NCBI GenBank assembly: GCA_947246015.1 | Contig: CAMXQE010000003.1 | Location: forward strand, 1-64,000 | Length of the DNA stretch: 64,000 nt | Reading direction: 5' to 3' | Source of the DNA: an uncultured Lachnospiraceae bacterium | Lineage (GTDB): Bacteria > Bacillota > Clostridia > Lachnospirales > Lachnospiraceae | Part shown: piece after piece, positions 7,924-17,231 of the stretch | How the letters are laid out: every line of letters starts with the position of its first letter | Position numbering within the stretch: position 1 is the stretch's first letter | Made by a program: the position numbers and the translations under genes | The notes under the pieces: generated by a model | What the model saw: the letters and a program-made list of their open reading frames with translations, nothing else | Database searches by the model: none | What the model was told of the DNA's origin: nothing

Positions 7924-8259
7924 ATGTTTTATGAATTACAGCCGTTACGGCTTCAGGCAGGATGGAAAATAGAATTTAATAATTTCACGGAATATGACAC
8001 AGACCTGCACGGAGAAAACGCTCTGCATGAATTATGTGAAGATTTGTTGCGGCTTTATAATGAAAAGGTGAACTTGATTATTGATTTAGGCTGGTATCCA
8101 GGTTGTGATATTAGCGGGCATTATGTTCTGGAGTTGATTAAAGATTTTAAATGGGATTATCCTTTGGAACGAATTTCAACTAAATCCAAAAAAGAAATTA
8201 TTGCTTATATTGAAAAATGGGTGTGTTTCGAATTTTTTGCAAAATATTGCAACAAATAA
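7924..8259 (+). CDS. Uncharacterised 111-aa protein
   Basis: Starts MFYELQPLRLQAGWKIEFNN with GAGG 6 bases before the ATG. Acidic, soluble, with a central LIIDLGWYPGCDISGHYVLEL block and no membrane segment. I do not recognise it. Its end lies a few bases before the first residues that resemble peptidase E, and that downstream gene has lost its own N-terminus. The tail of this protein (from about WVCFEFF) may therefore be junction sequence rather than native. Confidence 0.55.
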   Translation: MFYELQPLRLQAGWKIEFNNFTEYDTDLHGENALHELCEDLLRLYNEKVNLIIDLGWYPGCDISGHYVLELIKDFKWDYPLERISTKSKKEIIAYIEKWVCFEFFAKYCNK

Positions 8260-8261
8260 CA

Positions 8262-9045
8262 GACAGAGCGCCTTTTGCAAATAAAAGATTAAATGAAGTT
8301 ATTGACCATTCAAAGCCCTGTCTGTATATACCACTGGCAATGGGCCAGGAAAAGTATGCAGATTGCTATGAATGGATAAAAGATGAATTGAAAAATGTCG
8401 ATGTTCCTTATATTGAAATGGTGAAAAGCGCAGATGAACTGGCGGTTAAGAACATGAATGATTTTGGCGTAATATTTATTGGCGGAGGTAATACATTTAA
8501 ATTATTAAACGATTTAAAGATAAGCGGGGCATTTGAAAAAGTCAAAGACCCCGCCGCAAGCAGCGGGGCATCAAATTTGAAACGCCCCAAGGGGCGGGGT
8601 ATTTGACCCTCGCGGCAGTCGCCAAATGCTGCAGACACTTGGCTCGTTGCTCGCGGGAATAAAGGAATATTTGAATAGTGGAGGAGTTGTTTTTGGCGGA
8701 AGCGCTGGCGCAATAATCTTTGGAAAAGATTTAGAAGCCTGTCGGCTTGATGATATAAATGAAGTGAATTTAAATGAGACCAATGGATTTGATATATTAA
8801 ATGGGATATCCCTTTTATGTCATTATACAAATCGAACTGCTGAAATAGATGAAAAAAGCAGGTAATATCTGTTGGAAATATCAAAACATAGAAAAGTCGC
8901 AGCATTGCCGGAAGAAGTAACACTTTTTGTAAATTGTGAGGTTATTGAGGTTATTGGGAATAGACCCTGTTACTTTTTTGAAAATGGTTTAATTATTAAA
9001 CAGAATGGTATGAGAACTTTTCCTTTTGTAAGTAAAGCTACATAG
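8262..9045 (+). pseudogene. Peptidase E-like (S51) pseudogene with insertion and nonsense codon
   Basis: The parts read in order as one S51-type aspartyl dipeptidase-like protein: LYIPLAMGQEKYADCYEW, then FIGGGNTFKLL (the GGG-N turn), then GGVVFGGSAGAIIFG with the nucleophile Ser, then VAALPEEVTLFVNCE near the end. It carries three defects. The N-terminal strand is missing. About 118 bp are inserted at 8547-8664, changing frame and adding a stop. There is an in-frame TAA at 8863-8865 after DEKSR, beyond which the same frame continues (YLLEISKHRK) to a TAG at 9043-9045. No active enzyme is expected. Confidence 0.75.
8547..8664. mobile_element. ~118-bp GC-rich palindromic insertion (interspersed-repeat-like)
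   Basis: Removing these bases rejoins GTC AAA with GAA TAT in frame and restores VKEYL in the peptidase E frame, which defines the insertion. AAAG is found at both junctions. The element is much richer in GC than the host gene. It has nested hairpins: CCCCGC...GCGGGG at the left end, CGCCCC...GGGGCG in the middle, and CTCGCGG / CGCGGGA-type bases to the right. It encodes nothing. It behaves like a short non-autonomous repeat (REP or MITE type). Confidence 0.6.
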
Positions 9046-9132
9046 AAAAACCACCCCTAAACTTTGGCGAGTGACGGGGTGGAATTTCTACTCTCAGACT
9101 GGTCAACCCACCTTGTGGGCGGTTGCTCTTTT
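9046..9132 (-). ncRNA. Orphan type I antitoxin-like small RNA
   Basis: On the minus strand a good promoter (TTGACA, 16 bp, TATATT) is followed after ~85 bases by a textbook terminator: CCACCCC, loop, GGGGTGG, then TTTTT. The sequence also carries the GTGGG stem near its 5' end. This arrangement resembles the antisense RNA of Fst/holin-like toxin loci of Firmicutes, which share such hairpins with the toxin message (family recall). No short hydrophobic toxin ORF is found on the plus strand here; the peptidase E tail occupies that place. I therefore call it an orphan or cross-acting RNA. Confidence 0.5.
9104..9132 (+). terminator. Plus-strand stem-loop with T-tail
   Basis: CAACCCAC pairs with GTGGGCGGTTG (one bulge) around CTT, and is followed by CTCTTTT. 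It would stop plus-strand transcription arriving from the peptidase E remnant. It is also the 5' hairpin of the minus-strand small RNA. Confidence 0.6.
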
Positions 9133-9138
9133 AAGCTA

Positions 9139-9166
9139 AATATATCGTTTTATACTAAAATGTCAA
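9139..9166 (-). promoter_or_regulatory. Promoter of the small RNA
   Basis: Minus-strand TTGACA (plus 9161-9166) and TATATT (plus 9139-9144) separated by 16 bp. The predicted start is near 9132. No ORF follows, only the 87-nt hairpin RNA. Confidence 0.65.
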
Positions 9167-9314
9167 GGAATAGAATGCGGAATAATCATAAAGGTGGTCA
9201 CAAGCTTTATTGATAGAGGAAAGTAGTGACTGCCTTTACTTTTTCACATATATTTATTCCATAATCCCTTTTCGGAATTATGTACTCTTTAAAAATAAGT
9301 TATAATAGTACTGA

Positions 9315-9421
9315 AAATTCTTTAGGTTAAATCGAAAATGGGGTAAACGAAGAGGCAGTTCACCGGAATGTCAAAACTGCTTTTTCGTTTACCCCATCAT
9401 CGATTCTAACCTAAAGAATTT
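9315..9421. repeat. 107-bp near-perfect palindrome
   Basis: The left arm AAATTCTTTAGGTTA continues to ATGGGGTAAACGAA and matches the reverse complement of the right arm over ~38 bases with few differences. Inside, GGCAGTT pairs with AACTGC, so almost the whole element folds into one long hairpin. A TATAAT at 9301-9306 lies just outside the left arm, so transcription from the left would begin at the palindrome. It has no coding capacity. It could be a MITE or a structured small RNA. Confidence 0.65.
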
Positions 9422-9551
9422 AGTGCAATCAGCAGACATATAACCTCATTTCAAAGGCTTTATAGACTGTCTTCAACTGTCTTCAAATTTGCAGACACGT
9501 AAAAAGAACGGAAATGCCCTATTTATCAGCATTTCCGCTACTTTAACCAAG

Positions 9552-9624
9552 AGCGCGAGACGGGACTCGAACCCGCGGCCCCGACCTTGGCAAGGTCGTG
9601 CTCCACCAACTGAGCCACTCGCGC
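9552..9624 (-). tRNA. tRNA-Gly (GCC)
   Basis: Minus-strand cloverleaf of 73 nt. The acceptor arm is GCGCGAG with CTCGCGC, the D-arm contains GGCTCAGTTGGT, and the anticodon arm is GACCT-TGCCA-AGGTC with anticodon GCC. The T-arm contains GGGTTCGAACCC. CCA is not encoded. A perfect promoter lies upstream. Confidence 0.95.
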
Positions 9625-9662
9625 AAAATTCTGTCAGCACCTGTTCTGTACCAACAATAGCT

Positions 9663-9691
9663 ATTTTACATATAAATTACACATTTGTCAA
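9663..9691 (-). promoter_or_regulatory. tRNA-Gly promoter
   Basis: Minus strand TTGACA (plus 9686-9691), 17-bp spacer, TAAAAT (plus 9663-9668). The tRNA starts about 38 bp downstream. Confidence 0.8.
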
Positions 9692-9740
9692 CAGCTTTTT
9701 TTATTATTGTCATACTATATTCTTAAACATTGTTTTATGA

Positions 9741-9863
9741 TATAATGAGCGTTAGTGAAGAGTACATGTCTGCATGTCCGGCGAACGGCTTATTCCACCA
9801 CAAACCGCAGATTTATAATTCCATGAGCGTTAACAGGAAAAGCATACATGTCCGGCAAACAGC
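9741..9863 (+). promoter_or_regulatory. Extended -10 promoter followed by an imperfect direct repeat
   Basis: TGATATAAT at 9738-9746 is an extended -10. Downstream, ATGAGCGTTA...CATGTCCGGCGAAC (9745-9786) is repeated as ATGAGCGTTA...CATGTCCGGCAAAC (9823-9860), 78 bp apart. The block lies in the leader of the hybrid kinase gene. It may be a regulator site or a relic of duplication. Confidence 0.4.
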
Positions 9864-9892
9864 GAATGTCAACGAGGGAGAACAGAGGGACA

Positions 9893-12800
9893 ATGAGGGT
9901 CTTAAACAGAATAAAGGTTAAAAAGCGGATGGCATTATGGATATGCCTGTTTATTATGTTAAATTCCACTGGTGTAAATCTTGCTTTTGCAAATGCATCG
10001 GAGAAACCGGAAGAAGGAAAAGTAAAGGCGGGGATTTTCTATTTTGACGGATATCATATGAAAGACGGGGAAGGAAACCTGACCGGATACGGCATTGAAT
10101 TTTTAAACATGGTTTCAAAATATTCCCATCTGAATTTTAAGTATACCGGATATGATAAGTCATGGAACGAGATGCTCACAATGCTGGAAAACGGTGAGAT
10201 TGATGTGGTTACGTCTGCCAGAAAGATAAAGGAACGCGAAGAAAAATTTGCCTTTTCGCTTCCCATTGGAAGGAACAGTACCATCCTTTCAATCCGGGCG
10301 TATGATACTCGTTTCCAAAGCGGCGACTATAAATCCTACGACGGAATGAAAATCGGCGTACTTGCCGGAAGCAGCCAGAATCAAACGCTGGCGGAGTTTG
10401 CGGAAGAAAAGGGCTTTTCTTATGAATCCATAGAATATGAAGATTCAGAGCAGTTGGTAAATGATTTGCAAAGCGAAAATATTGACGCCGTTCTCTCCAG
10501 CAATCTGCGCAAGACACAAAACGAAAGAACCCTCGATACACTGGCAACAGAAGACTTTTATGCAATTGTCAGGAAAGATGACACAGAGCTTCTGCATGAG
10601 ATTAATTATGCCATTGAACAAATGGATATTAACGAAGGCGATTGGGCAAATACTCTGTTTTATAAATACTATGGGCCGGTCCATTCCGACCGGCTTATCT
10701 TTACCGAACGGGAAAAGGCATATATACAGGATGTCCTTTCAGGAAAGAAAACGATTACAGCCACAGCCATCGGCGACCGTTCACCCTATTCCTATGTGGA
10801 GAATGGAAAATTAACAGGGATTATGCCGGATTATTTTGCCGAAGTTATGGAACTGGCAGGATTGCCGTACGAAATGATAGTGCCAAAAGACAGGGAAGAC
10901 TATTACAAAATAGCTGACACCAACAGTGTGGATGTGGTCATAGACAAAAGGACGGACGCTGTGACATCAGAAGATAATCCGTACCGTGGCTTCCAGACAG
11001 ATACCTATCTGACGGTAGGCGTAGCAATGGTGACAAGGACAGATTTCACAGGGGAACCCAGGGTAGTGGCTACTGCCGATGTACAGGGCGATTTCCCCTT
11101 GGAAGAAGGAATGATAGGAGATGCCGGACTTCTGCATTGTGCAGACCGCGAGGAAGCGCTGTACGCCGTTTTGGAAGGACGCGCAGATGCCGCTTATGTG
11201 TACACTTATACGGCCCAGATGTTTGTCAATAATGATTTTACAGGCTCCTTACAGTACAGCATGGTAGATACTGTACGTTTTAAGTTCCGGATGTACGTGA
11301 GGGAAGAATGTGACCACGAACTTGTAACGATACTGGATAAATGCATCCGGCAGATGCCGGAAGACGTGTTCAGCCATCTGATTACAGAATATACTGCTTA
11401 TGAACCAAGGGAATTGACATTTACCCAGTATATACTTGCTCATCCCGGCAGGATGGCATCCGTGATTTTAATCATTCTCCTGACCTTTGGCATTATTCTG
11501 ATGCTCTGGCTGCGGGCAAGGTGGAACAGGAAAATTTTAGAAGCATCCGAACGGTCAAACAGGGAACTGGAAGGGCAGCTTGCGATTGTAGATGCATTAA
11601 GCCGTGATTATCTCAATGTTTATGCAGTAAATACTGAAGAGGATACAGTAAGAGCCATAAAAATGGAAAGCTATATCATTCCGGAATTAAAACAGGACGC
11701 AGGGGCAGCACTTCCCTATACGGCAGTTATGCTCCGCTATATTCAGGAGCGTGTTCATCCGGATGAAAAACAGGAAATCACGGAAGCGCTTTCCCTTGCC
11801 AGAGTTACGCAAAAGCTGGATTCCAATATGGAGTATACCGGAAGTTACCGCGTGCTGGCGGATGGCGAGATACATAATTTCCAGTATACTTTTGTAAAAA
11901 TAGAAAGCAGCCAGTTACAAAAAGACTTTACAGTACTGGCCGGATTTCGGAATATTGACGAAATGGTACGCAAGGAGCAGGAACAGAAAGAGATTCTGGC
12001 GGAAGCTCTGGCAGAGGCCCAATATGCCAACCAGGCAAAAACCACGTTTTTAAATAATATGTCCCACGACATCCGCACACCGATGAATGCGATTATCGGC
12101 TTCACCGCGCTGGCTGCTTCACACATTGACGACAAAGAGCTGGTACGGAATTATCTGGACAAAATCATGACATCGGGCAGGCATCTTCTGAGTCTGATTA
12201 ATGATGTGCTGGACATGAGCCGGATTGAGAGCGGAAAAGTCAGGATTGAAGAGAAAGAAGCCAGCCTTCCGGAAATCATGCATGATTTAAAGACCATCGT
12301 ACAGTCAGATGTAAAGGCAAAACAGCTGGAATTTTACATTGATACGCTGGATGTGACAAATGAAACAATCATCTGTGATAAACTCCGGCTGAATCAGGTG
12401 CTTTTAAATATCCTGAGCAATGCCATGAAATATACGAACCCCGGCGGCATGGTCAGCGTACGTATTATCCAGACCGGCGATACGCAGGAAGGCTATGCCT
12501 CTTATCAGTTTAAAATCAAGGATACCGGCATTGGCATGAGTGAGGAGTTCCTAAAGCACCTCTTCGAACCCTTTGAACGTGAACAGACTGCGACTGTAAG
12601 CGGCATACAGGGAACAGGGCTTGGACTTGCAATTACGAAAAATATCATTGATATGATGAACGGAACCGTCACGGTAGAGAGTGAAGTCGGGAAAGGAACA
12701 GAATTTACCGTAGCATTCCGGTTCCGTATTGCCGATTCCGCAGAACAGGAAGTGCACTTTGAAGAGCTGGCGGATGTCCGTGCATTAATTGTGGATGATG

Positions 12801-13588
12801 ATATAAATACCTGTATGAGCGTAAGCAAAATGCTATCTGCCATCGGTATGCGGCCGGATTGGACTACCCGCGGGAAAGAAGCCATCGTCCGCTCGGAATT
12901 TGCCCTGGAACAAAAAGAACCTTACGAGACTTACATTATTGACTGGCTGATGCCGGATATGAACGGAATCGAAGCAGTCCGCAGAATCCGCCAGATAGCA
13001 GGGGATACTGCAAGGGTTATTATATTGACGGCCTACGACTGGGCAGACATCGAAGAAGAAGCAAGGGACGCGGGGGTTACGGCATTCTGTTCCAAACCCA
13101 TCTTCCTTTCCGAACTCCGCGGGATTCTGACCGCCCCTTATACAAAAGCGGAGCAGAGTACGGAAAGCAAAGAAATTCCGGAAGAACTTTTTACCGGAAA
13201 GAAAATACTGCTGGCGGAAGACAATGAAATCAATCAGGAAATCGCGAAAGCAATTTTAGAGGAAGCAGGATTTGTATTAGATATCGTAAATGACGGAACG
13301 GAAGCCGTAGATACGGTGAAAAATGCTCCCGGCGATACCTATGACCTGATTCTTATGGATATCCAAATGCCGATTATGGACGGGTATCATGCAGCACGGG
13401 CCATCCGTGCATTGGATGACCCCGTACGGGCATCCATCCCGATTGTAGCAATGACCGCCAATGCGTTTGAAGAAGACCGGAAGATGGCACTGGAAGCCGG
13501 AATGGACGACCATGTGTCGAAACCGATTGATGTGCCGAAACTGCTGGAAACAATGAAGAAACTATTCAAAACCCGTTCGAACGAATAA
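9893..13588 (+). CDS. Hybrid sensor kinase with two SBP-3 sensor domains and two receivers
   Basis: About 1231 aa. A signal peptide ends near ANA (residue ~35). Two solute-binding-protein family 3-like domains follow (~40-265 and ~270-510), then one membrane helix (~520-540). Inside the cell are a PAS-like region, a HisKA box with His~725 in [12 protein letters not shown], and a HATPase with DTGIGM and GTGLGL. Two receivers follow: the first with Asp~1017 in [11 protein letters not shown], the second with [12 protein letters not shown]. The architecture is of the BvgS/EvgS kind, common in Lachnospiraceae. ATG 9893 has AGAGGG nearby and gives a normal signal peptide; an in-frame ATG at 9848 is possible. 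No cognate output regulator adjoins it. The ligand is probably an amino acid or similar small molecule (inference). Confidence 0.9.
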   Translation: MRVLNRIKVKKRMALWICLFIMLNSTGVNLAFANASEKPEEGKVKAGIFYFDGYHMKDGEGNLTGYGIEFLNMVSKYSHLNFKYTGYDKSWNEMLTMLENGEIDVVTSARKIKEREEKFAFSLPIGRNSTILSIRAYDTRFQSGDYKSYDGMKIGVLAGSSQNQTLAEFAEEKGFSYESIEYEDSEQLVNDLQSENIDAVLSSNLRKTQNERTLDTLATEDFYAIVRKDDTELLHEINYAIEQMDINEGDWANTLFYKYYGPVHSDRLIFTEREKAYIQDVLSGKKTITATAIGDRSPYSYVENGKLTGIMPDYFAEVMELAGLPYEMIVPKDREDYYKIADTNSVDVVIDKRTDAVTSEDNPYRGFQTDTYLTVGVAMVTRTDFTGEPRVVATADVQGDFPLEEGMIGDAGLLHCADREEALYAVLEGRADAAYVYTYTAQMFVNNDFTGSLQYSMVDTVRFKFRMYVREECDHELVTILDKCIRQMPEDVFSHLITEYTAYEPRELTFTQYILAHPGRMASVILIILLTFGIILMLWLRARWNRKILEASERSNRELEGQLAIVDALSRDYLNVYAVNTEEDTVRAIKMESYIIPELKQDAGAALPYTAVMLRYIQERVHPDEKQEITEALSLARVTQKLDSNMEYTGSYRVLADGEIHNFQYTFVKIESSQLQKDFTVLAGFRNIDEMVRKEQEQKEILAEALAEAQYANQAKTTFLNNMSHDIRTPMNAIIGFTALAASHIDDKELVRNYLDKIMTSGRHLLSLINDVLDMSRIESGKVRIEEKEASLPEIMHDLKTIVQSDVKAKQLEFYIDTLDVTNETIICDKLRLNQVLLNILSNAMKYTNPGGMVSVRIIQTGDTQEGYASYQFKIKDTGIGMSEEFLKHLFEPFEREQTATVSGIQGTGLGLAITKNIIDMMNGTVTVESEVGKGTEFTVAFRFRIADSAEQEVHFEELADVRALIVDDDINTCMSVSKMLSAIGMRPDWTTRGKEAIVRSEFALEQKEPYETYIIDWLMPDMNGIEAVRRIRQIAGDTARVIILTAYDWADIEEEARDAGVTAFCSKPIFLSELRGILTAPYTKAEQSTESKEIPEELFTGKKILLAEDNEINQEIAKAILEEAGFVLDIVNDGTEAVDTVKNAPGDTYDLILMDIQMPIMDGYHAARAIRALDDPVRASIPIVAMTANAFEEDRKMALEAGMDDHVSKPIDVPKLLETMKKLFKTRSNE

Positions 13589-13610
13589 GCTGAGTGCCGC
13601 AGGGTATCCC

Positions 13611-14393
13611 CTACCCGATGCGGCACAAATACTGCTCCGTCAAAATCTCCGGAATCTTTCCATTCCCGGCCACAATATCCGATACATTGCCTGTTCCTGC
13701 ATCTGCTCCCCGATAGTCTAACACCAGTCCTCCGGCTTCCCGCACCAACAGCATACCCGCCGCAAAATCCCACAGCTTCAATCCCCGTTCAAAATACCCT
13801 TCAATCCTGCCGCACGCCACATTTGCCAAATCCAACGCCGCGGAACCGGTACGCCTGATATCCTGGCAGTCCATGAAAATCGACTGGAATACCGGAAAAT
13901 TTTCTTTCGCCAATTCCTTATAATACGGAGATGTTCCGATAGAAATCAGACTTTCTCCCATTTCCTGTGCATCGCTTACATGTATCGGCCTGCCGTTTCG
14001 GTAAGCTCCTTTCCCTTCCTCTGCCCAAAACATTTCATCACTGTACGGATTGTACACAATTCCCATCACTATCCTCTGATTATCCATCAATGCCAGTGAA
14101 ACCGCGCTGTTTCTGTAATCATGAATCAGATTCGTAGTACCGTCCACCGGGTCCAGCACCCATACCAGCCCTGCCCTGTCGATTTCGTCATTGGACTTTT
14201 CTTCGCCCATAAACTGCACTTCCGGATACAATTCCTTTAATTTCCCGCAGATAAACCGCTGTACTGCAAAATCCACTTCCGTTACATAATCCGCCACACC
14301 TTTTTCCTTTGTATGCCCTGCTGCCTCCCTGTCCTGAAACAACTTTCCGGCCTCTGTTACAATCTTCTTAACTTCCTCTATTTCTATCTGCAT
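13611..14393 (-). CDS. Inositol monophosphatase family protein (SuhB/CysQ type)
   Basis: Mg-dependent sugar or inositol phosphate phosphatase, 260 aa, full length. Metal-binding motifs are all present: GEEKS (63-67), DPVDGTTN (81-88, first two Asp and Thr) and WDFAAG (208-213). Family members hydrolyse inositol-1-phosphate, PAP or fructose-1,6-bisphosphate; the motifs alone do not tell which. It is the last gene of the minus-strand VWA/MoxR/LRR unit, 24 bp after a 73-aa gene, and converges with the hybrid kinase gene 22 bp away. Confidence 0.9.
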   Translation of the reverse strand: MQIEIEEVKKIVTEAGKLFQDREAAGHTKEKGVADYVTEVDFAVQRFICGKLKELYPEVQFMGEEKSNDEIDRAGLVWVLDPVDGTTNLIHDYRNSAVSLALMDNQRIVMGIVYNPYSDEMFWAEEGKGAYRNGRPIHVSDAQEMGESLISIGTSPYYKELAKENFPVFQSIFMDCQDIRRTGSAALDLANVACGRIEGYFERGLKLWDFAAGMLLVREAGGLVLDYRGADAGTGNVSDIVAGNGKIPEILTEQYLCRIG

Positions 14394-14417
14394 ATGTACT
14401 TCACTCCATTCTGCATT

Positions 14418-14639
14418 TTACTTTTCATTGTCCGGTCTGCCCGCATTTAAATCGGTATAACAGTCTAACAGCCCCACCGTCTCATTCGCCGGCCTCCCGT
14501 ACATATTGCAGCATTTATGGGAAACCTCACCACTTTTACTGCTCTTTTCATCCATTTCCACACTCATTCTCACTACGCCCATCTGCGTTTCACCATCCAG
14601 ATGTTTTAAAATATCCTCAATCAAACGCTCTTCTTCCAT
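14418..14639 (-). CDS. Small 73-aa protein, function unknown
   Basis: Starts MEEERLIEDILKHLDGE at 14639, with AAGGAGGG 9 bases upstream, which decides this start over a longer frame. Acidic, with the central motif GVVRMSVEMDEKSS and a Cys pair (KCCNMYG). It lies between the leucine-rich-repeat gene (45 bp) and the inositol monophosphatase gene. Not recognised; the spacing supports co-transcription. Confidence 0.65.
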   Translation of the reverse strand: MEEERLIEDILKHLDGETQMGVVRMSVEMDEKSSKSGEVSHKCCNMYGRPANETVGLLDCYTDLNAGRPDNEK

Positions 14640-14684
14640 ATTGCGGTACCCTCCTTCCCTCTGACAGCTTCCTGTCAAAAATAC

Positions 14685-15635
14685 CTAAAAATCCAAAGAC
14701 AATCCATCAAAAAAGTCCCTGCTTCCCATCTTTTCCGCCTTATACCGAATAAGAAAAGCTTTCATCTCCGCATACTCACCCGGCATATCCGTCAATATGG
14801 CGTCAAAATTTTCCTCCGTCACACAGCCGATATCCGCGAATTTTTCAAAATATTCCTGTTCATGTCCATACTCTTTCAAAAGCACTTCCCAGCTTTCCTC
14901 AGATTCACAGCCTTTCGTATGCGCCACCAGATAATCCCGCAGCTTTCTTTCGTCCGCTTCCGACAGACCGATGGGATTCATCAGCCGCAGCAAAGCCAGA
15001 CGCACCTTGCCCTTCCTTTTATTCTTCACAAATTCTTCCAGGCTGCTACCGTAATCCTCTTCACCGCAAAGTATCATTTTCGTATACCCTTCCCCGTCCT
15101 CCTCCTCCATCACCGTGTTCATTTTTGCATCCCATTTGCGTATCCAGCTTTCCGAACCCGCCTCTGCCGGAACCATCAGATATTCCGTATCCAATATCCC
15201 GGCACTGGCTGCCAATAGCGCCGCCTTTTGGCTTTCCTCATCTTTTCCGGACGGCTGCTTTCCTCCGATTTCCCCCCTTTCCATTTCCGGTCCGTAAGCA
15301 TACACCCGCCTCACATTCGGACACTCCATGAAAATCCGGTTTCCAAGCTTCATCTCCTTTTTCGGAAGCCATACGCTTTCCAGATTGGTACAATAAGCAA
15401 ATGCCCAGTCACCGATTTCTTCCACTGTCTCAGGCAATACTACTTTCCTTAGCTGCTTCCTGCTCAGAAACGTCTTTTTGGAAATGCTTTTCACGGGAAT
15501 CCCGTCTATTTCCTCCGGCACCCATACCTCCGTATCCGTACCGCTGTAATCGGTTATCCTGATTCTCCGGCCATCCTCGGCTGTATAACCGATTCTTCCC
15601 TCTAATGTTTCTAATGTTCCGTTTCGCTTATCCAT
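14685..15635 (-). CDS. Leucine-rich repeat (BspA/LRR_5-like) protein
   Basis: 316 aa without signal peptide. Residues ~30-115 hold BspA-type repeats (PEEIDGIPVKSISKKTF, VVLPETVEEIGDWAF, and a third unit). The rest (120-316) is an acidic helical domain with no motif I know. Its start lies 10 bp after the MoxR ATPase stop, so the two are translated from one message. LRR_5 proteins are often surface proteins, but here the lack of an export signal and the link to an AAA/VWA pair point to a cytoplasmic partner role (inference). Confidence 0.75.
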   Translation of the reverse strand: MDKRNGTLETLEGRIGYTAEDGRRIRITDYSGTDTEVWVPEEIDGIPVKSISKKTFLSRKQLRKVVLPETVEEIGDWAFAYCTNLESVWLPKKEMKLGNRIFMECPNVRRVYAYGPEMERGEIGGKQPSGKDEESQKAALLAASAGILDTEYLMVPAEAGSESWIRKWDAKMNTVMEEEDGEGYTKMILCGEEDYGSSLEEFVKNKRKGKVRLALLRLMNPIGLSEADERKLRDYLVAHTKGCESEESWEVLLKEYGHEQEYFEKFADIGCVTEENFDAILTDMPGEYAEMKAFLIRYKAEKMGSRDFFDGLSLDF

Positions 15636-15645
15636 TCTCTCATCC

Positions 15646-17163
15646 CTATAATGCCAGCTTCTCTATCTCCTGCATCAGATTCTCCTGCCGCTCGGACAAC
15701 CGCAGCGCTTCGTTATGCCGCTGGTAGTCTTCACTGCCAAACATTGCAATGAAACGCGCTCCGGCCGTATTCACCGTCAGTTCCGTTACCAGTATCAGCA
15801 TCTCATTTCCTTCTTCAAAGGCTTCCTCCACAAAGGCAAACAATCCGTGCAGCCTCCGTTTTGTCTCCTCCGTCTCCAACTTCATCCGGGAAACTTCCGC
15901 TTCGAATTTTATCTTAATCTCCGCAAACGCTTCTTCTGCCGTAACCGCCTCTCCCACATACAATTCCTTTTTCGTCCGTTCCAGAAAATGAATGACGCTC
16001 CTGTGCTTCCTCCGGTCACTGTCTGATAAAGAATTAGCTTTCCGAAGGGAATCCACCATTTTTTTCTTCGCCTCCGCCTGACGCTCCATCAAATCCGTCA
16101 CTGCTGACATATCCGCTTCCTTCTGCGCCAGACTGCGCAGCGCTTTTAACGGAGCCATCAGTTCATTCAGATAATCCGCGGTTTCCACCCGCTCCCTGAT
16201 TTCTCCCAGCAGTTTATCCATCAGCATACTGAGCAGCGAAAGCCTTTCGTCGAAAGAAGCCGCTTTTGCCCGTATTAGCGCTTCTTCCGGCGCAGCCCCG
16301 TTCAGGATTTCCTCCACGTGATAATTCTTCTTATACTTATTATATAAATCATAATAGGCCGTGAATTCCTTTACGATACGCTCATTGCGCAGATACTGGC
16401 CAACCAGTGTCTCATCCACCGTCAGCCCCTCTTCCTCATACAGATAAAGAATCTGGGACAAATCCTCCCATCCTCTGGCCGTTACATAAGAACGCCCCTT
16501 TACAGTCGTCTCGATTTTATAAAAATGTTCTTTCTTTAATTCCAAATAACTGGTAATCACATTATGGATACCCTGATTACCCGCATATTCCTTCCATACT
16601 CCATAATCCGCTTCCACATCCAGCACTTTCAGCCGGTCCATCGTCACCACATCAAATTCCCGTACCGACTTATTGTACTCCGGCGGATTGCCCGCAGTCA
16701 CGATAACCCATCCTTCCGGCACCCTGTGCCTGCCGAATATCTTATACTGCAAAAACTGCAGCATGGACGGCGCCAGTGTTTCCGACACGCAGTTGATTTC
16801 GTCCAAAAACAGGATTCCCTCCTTTATGCCGCTCTCCCTCATCACATCATATACGGATGCTATGATTTCGCTCATGGTATACTCCGATACCTGATATTTC
16901 ATCCCATCGTACTCCTTTTCCTCTATAAAAGGCAGACCCAGCGCCGACTGTCTCGTATGATGGGTCATCGAATAGGACACCAGTGCAATCCCCAGCTCCT
17001 GTGCAATCTGTTCCATAATTGCCGTCTTTCCCACCCCCGGCGCACCCAGCAGAAAAATGGGCCTCTGACGCACCACCGGAATCCTGTATTCCCCGAAACT
17101 GTCCTTTTTTAAATACAAATCCACCGTATTCCTGATATAATCCTTTGCCTGCTTAATATTCAT
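15646..17163 (-). CDS. MoxR-family AAA ATPase
   Basis: 505 aa. Walker A GAPGVGKT at 40-47, Walker B ILFLDEIN at ~117-124, then a sensor region with GWVIVTAGNPPEYN. The C-terminal half is a long helical region with many charged residues and likely coiled coils. MoxR ATPases act as chaperones with VWA-domain partners, helping metal insertion or complex assembly (family knowledge). A VWA gene lies directly upstream. The start at 17163 has GAGG at 7 bases; upstream in-frame codons lack a site. The long C-terminal extension is unlike classic MoxR (~330 aa). Confidence 0.88.
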   Translation of the reverse strand: MNIKQAKDYIRNTVDLYLKKDSFGEYRIPVVRQRPIFLLGAPGVGKTAIMEQIAQELGIALVSYSMTHHTRQSALGLPFIEEKEYDGMKYQVSEYTMSEIIASVYDVMRESGIKEGILFLDEINCVSETLAPSMLQFLQYKIFGRHRVPEGWVIVTAGNPPEYNKSVREFDVVTMDRLKVLDVEADYGVWKEYAGNQGIHNVITSYLELKKEHFYKIETTVKGRSYVTARGWEDLSQILYLYEEEGLTVDETLVGQYLRNERIVKEFTAYYDLYNKYKKNYHVEEILNGAAPEEALIRAKAASFDERLSLLSMLMDKLLGEIRERVETADYLNELMAPLKALRSLAQKEADMSAVTDLMERQAEAKKKMVDSLRKANSLSDSDRRKHRSVIHFLERTKKELYVGEAVTAEEAFAEIKIKFEAEVSRMKLETEETKRRLHGLFAFVEEAFEEGNEMLILVTELTVNTAGARFIAMFGSEDYQRHNEALRLSERQENLMQEIEKLAL

Positions 17164-17231
17164 CTTTATACCTCTTCTCCGCCCTTGCGGACTCAAATTC
17201 AATAGTTGAAAGCGCTTTTCTTTCAACCTTG

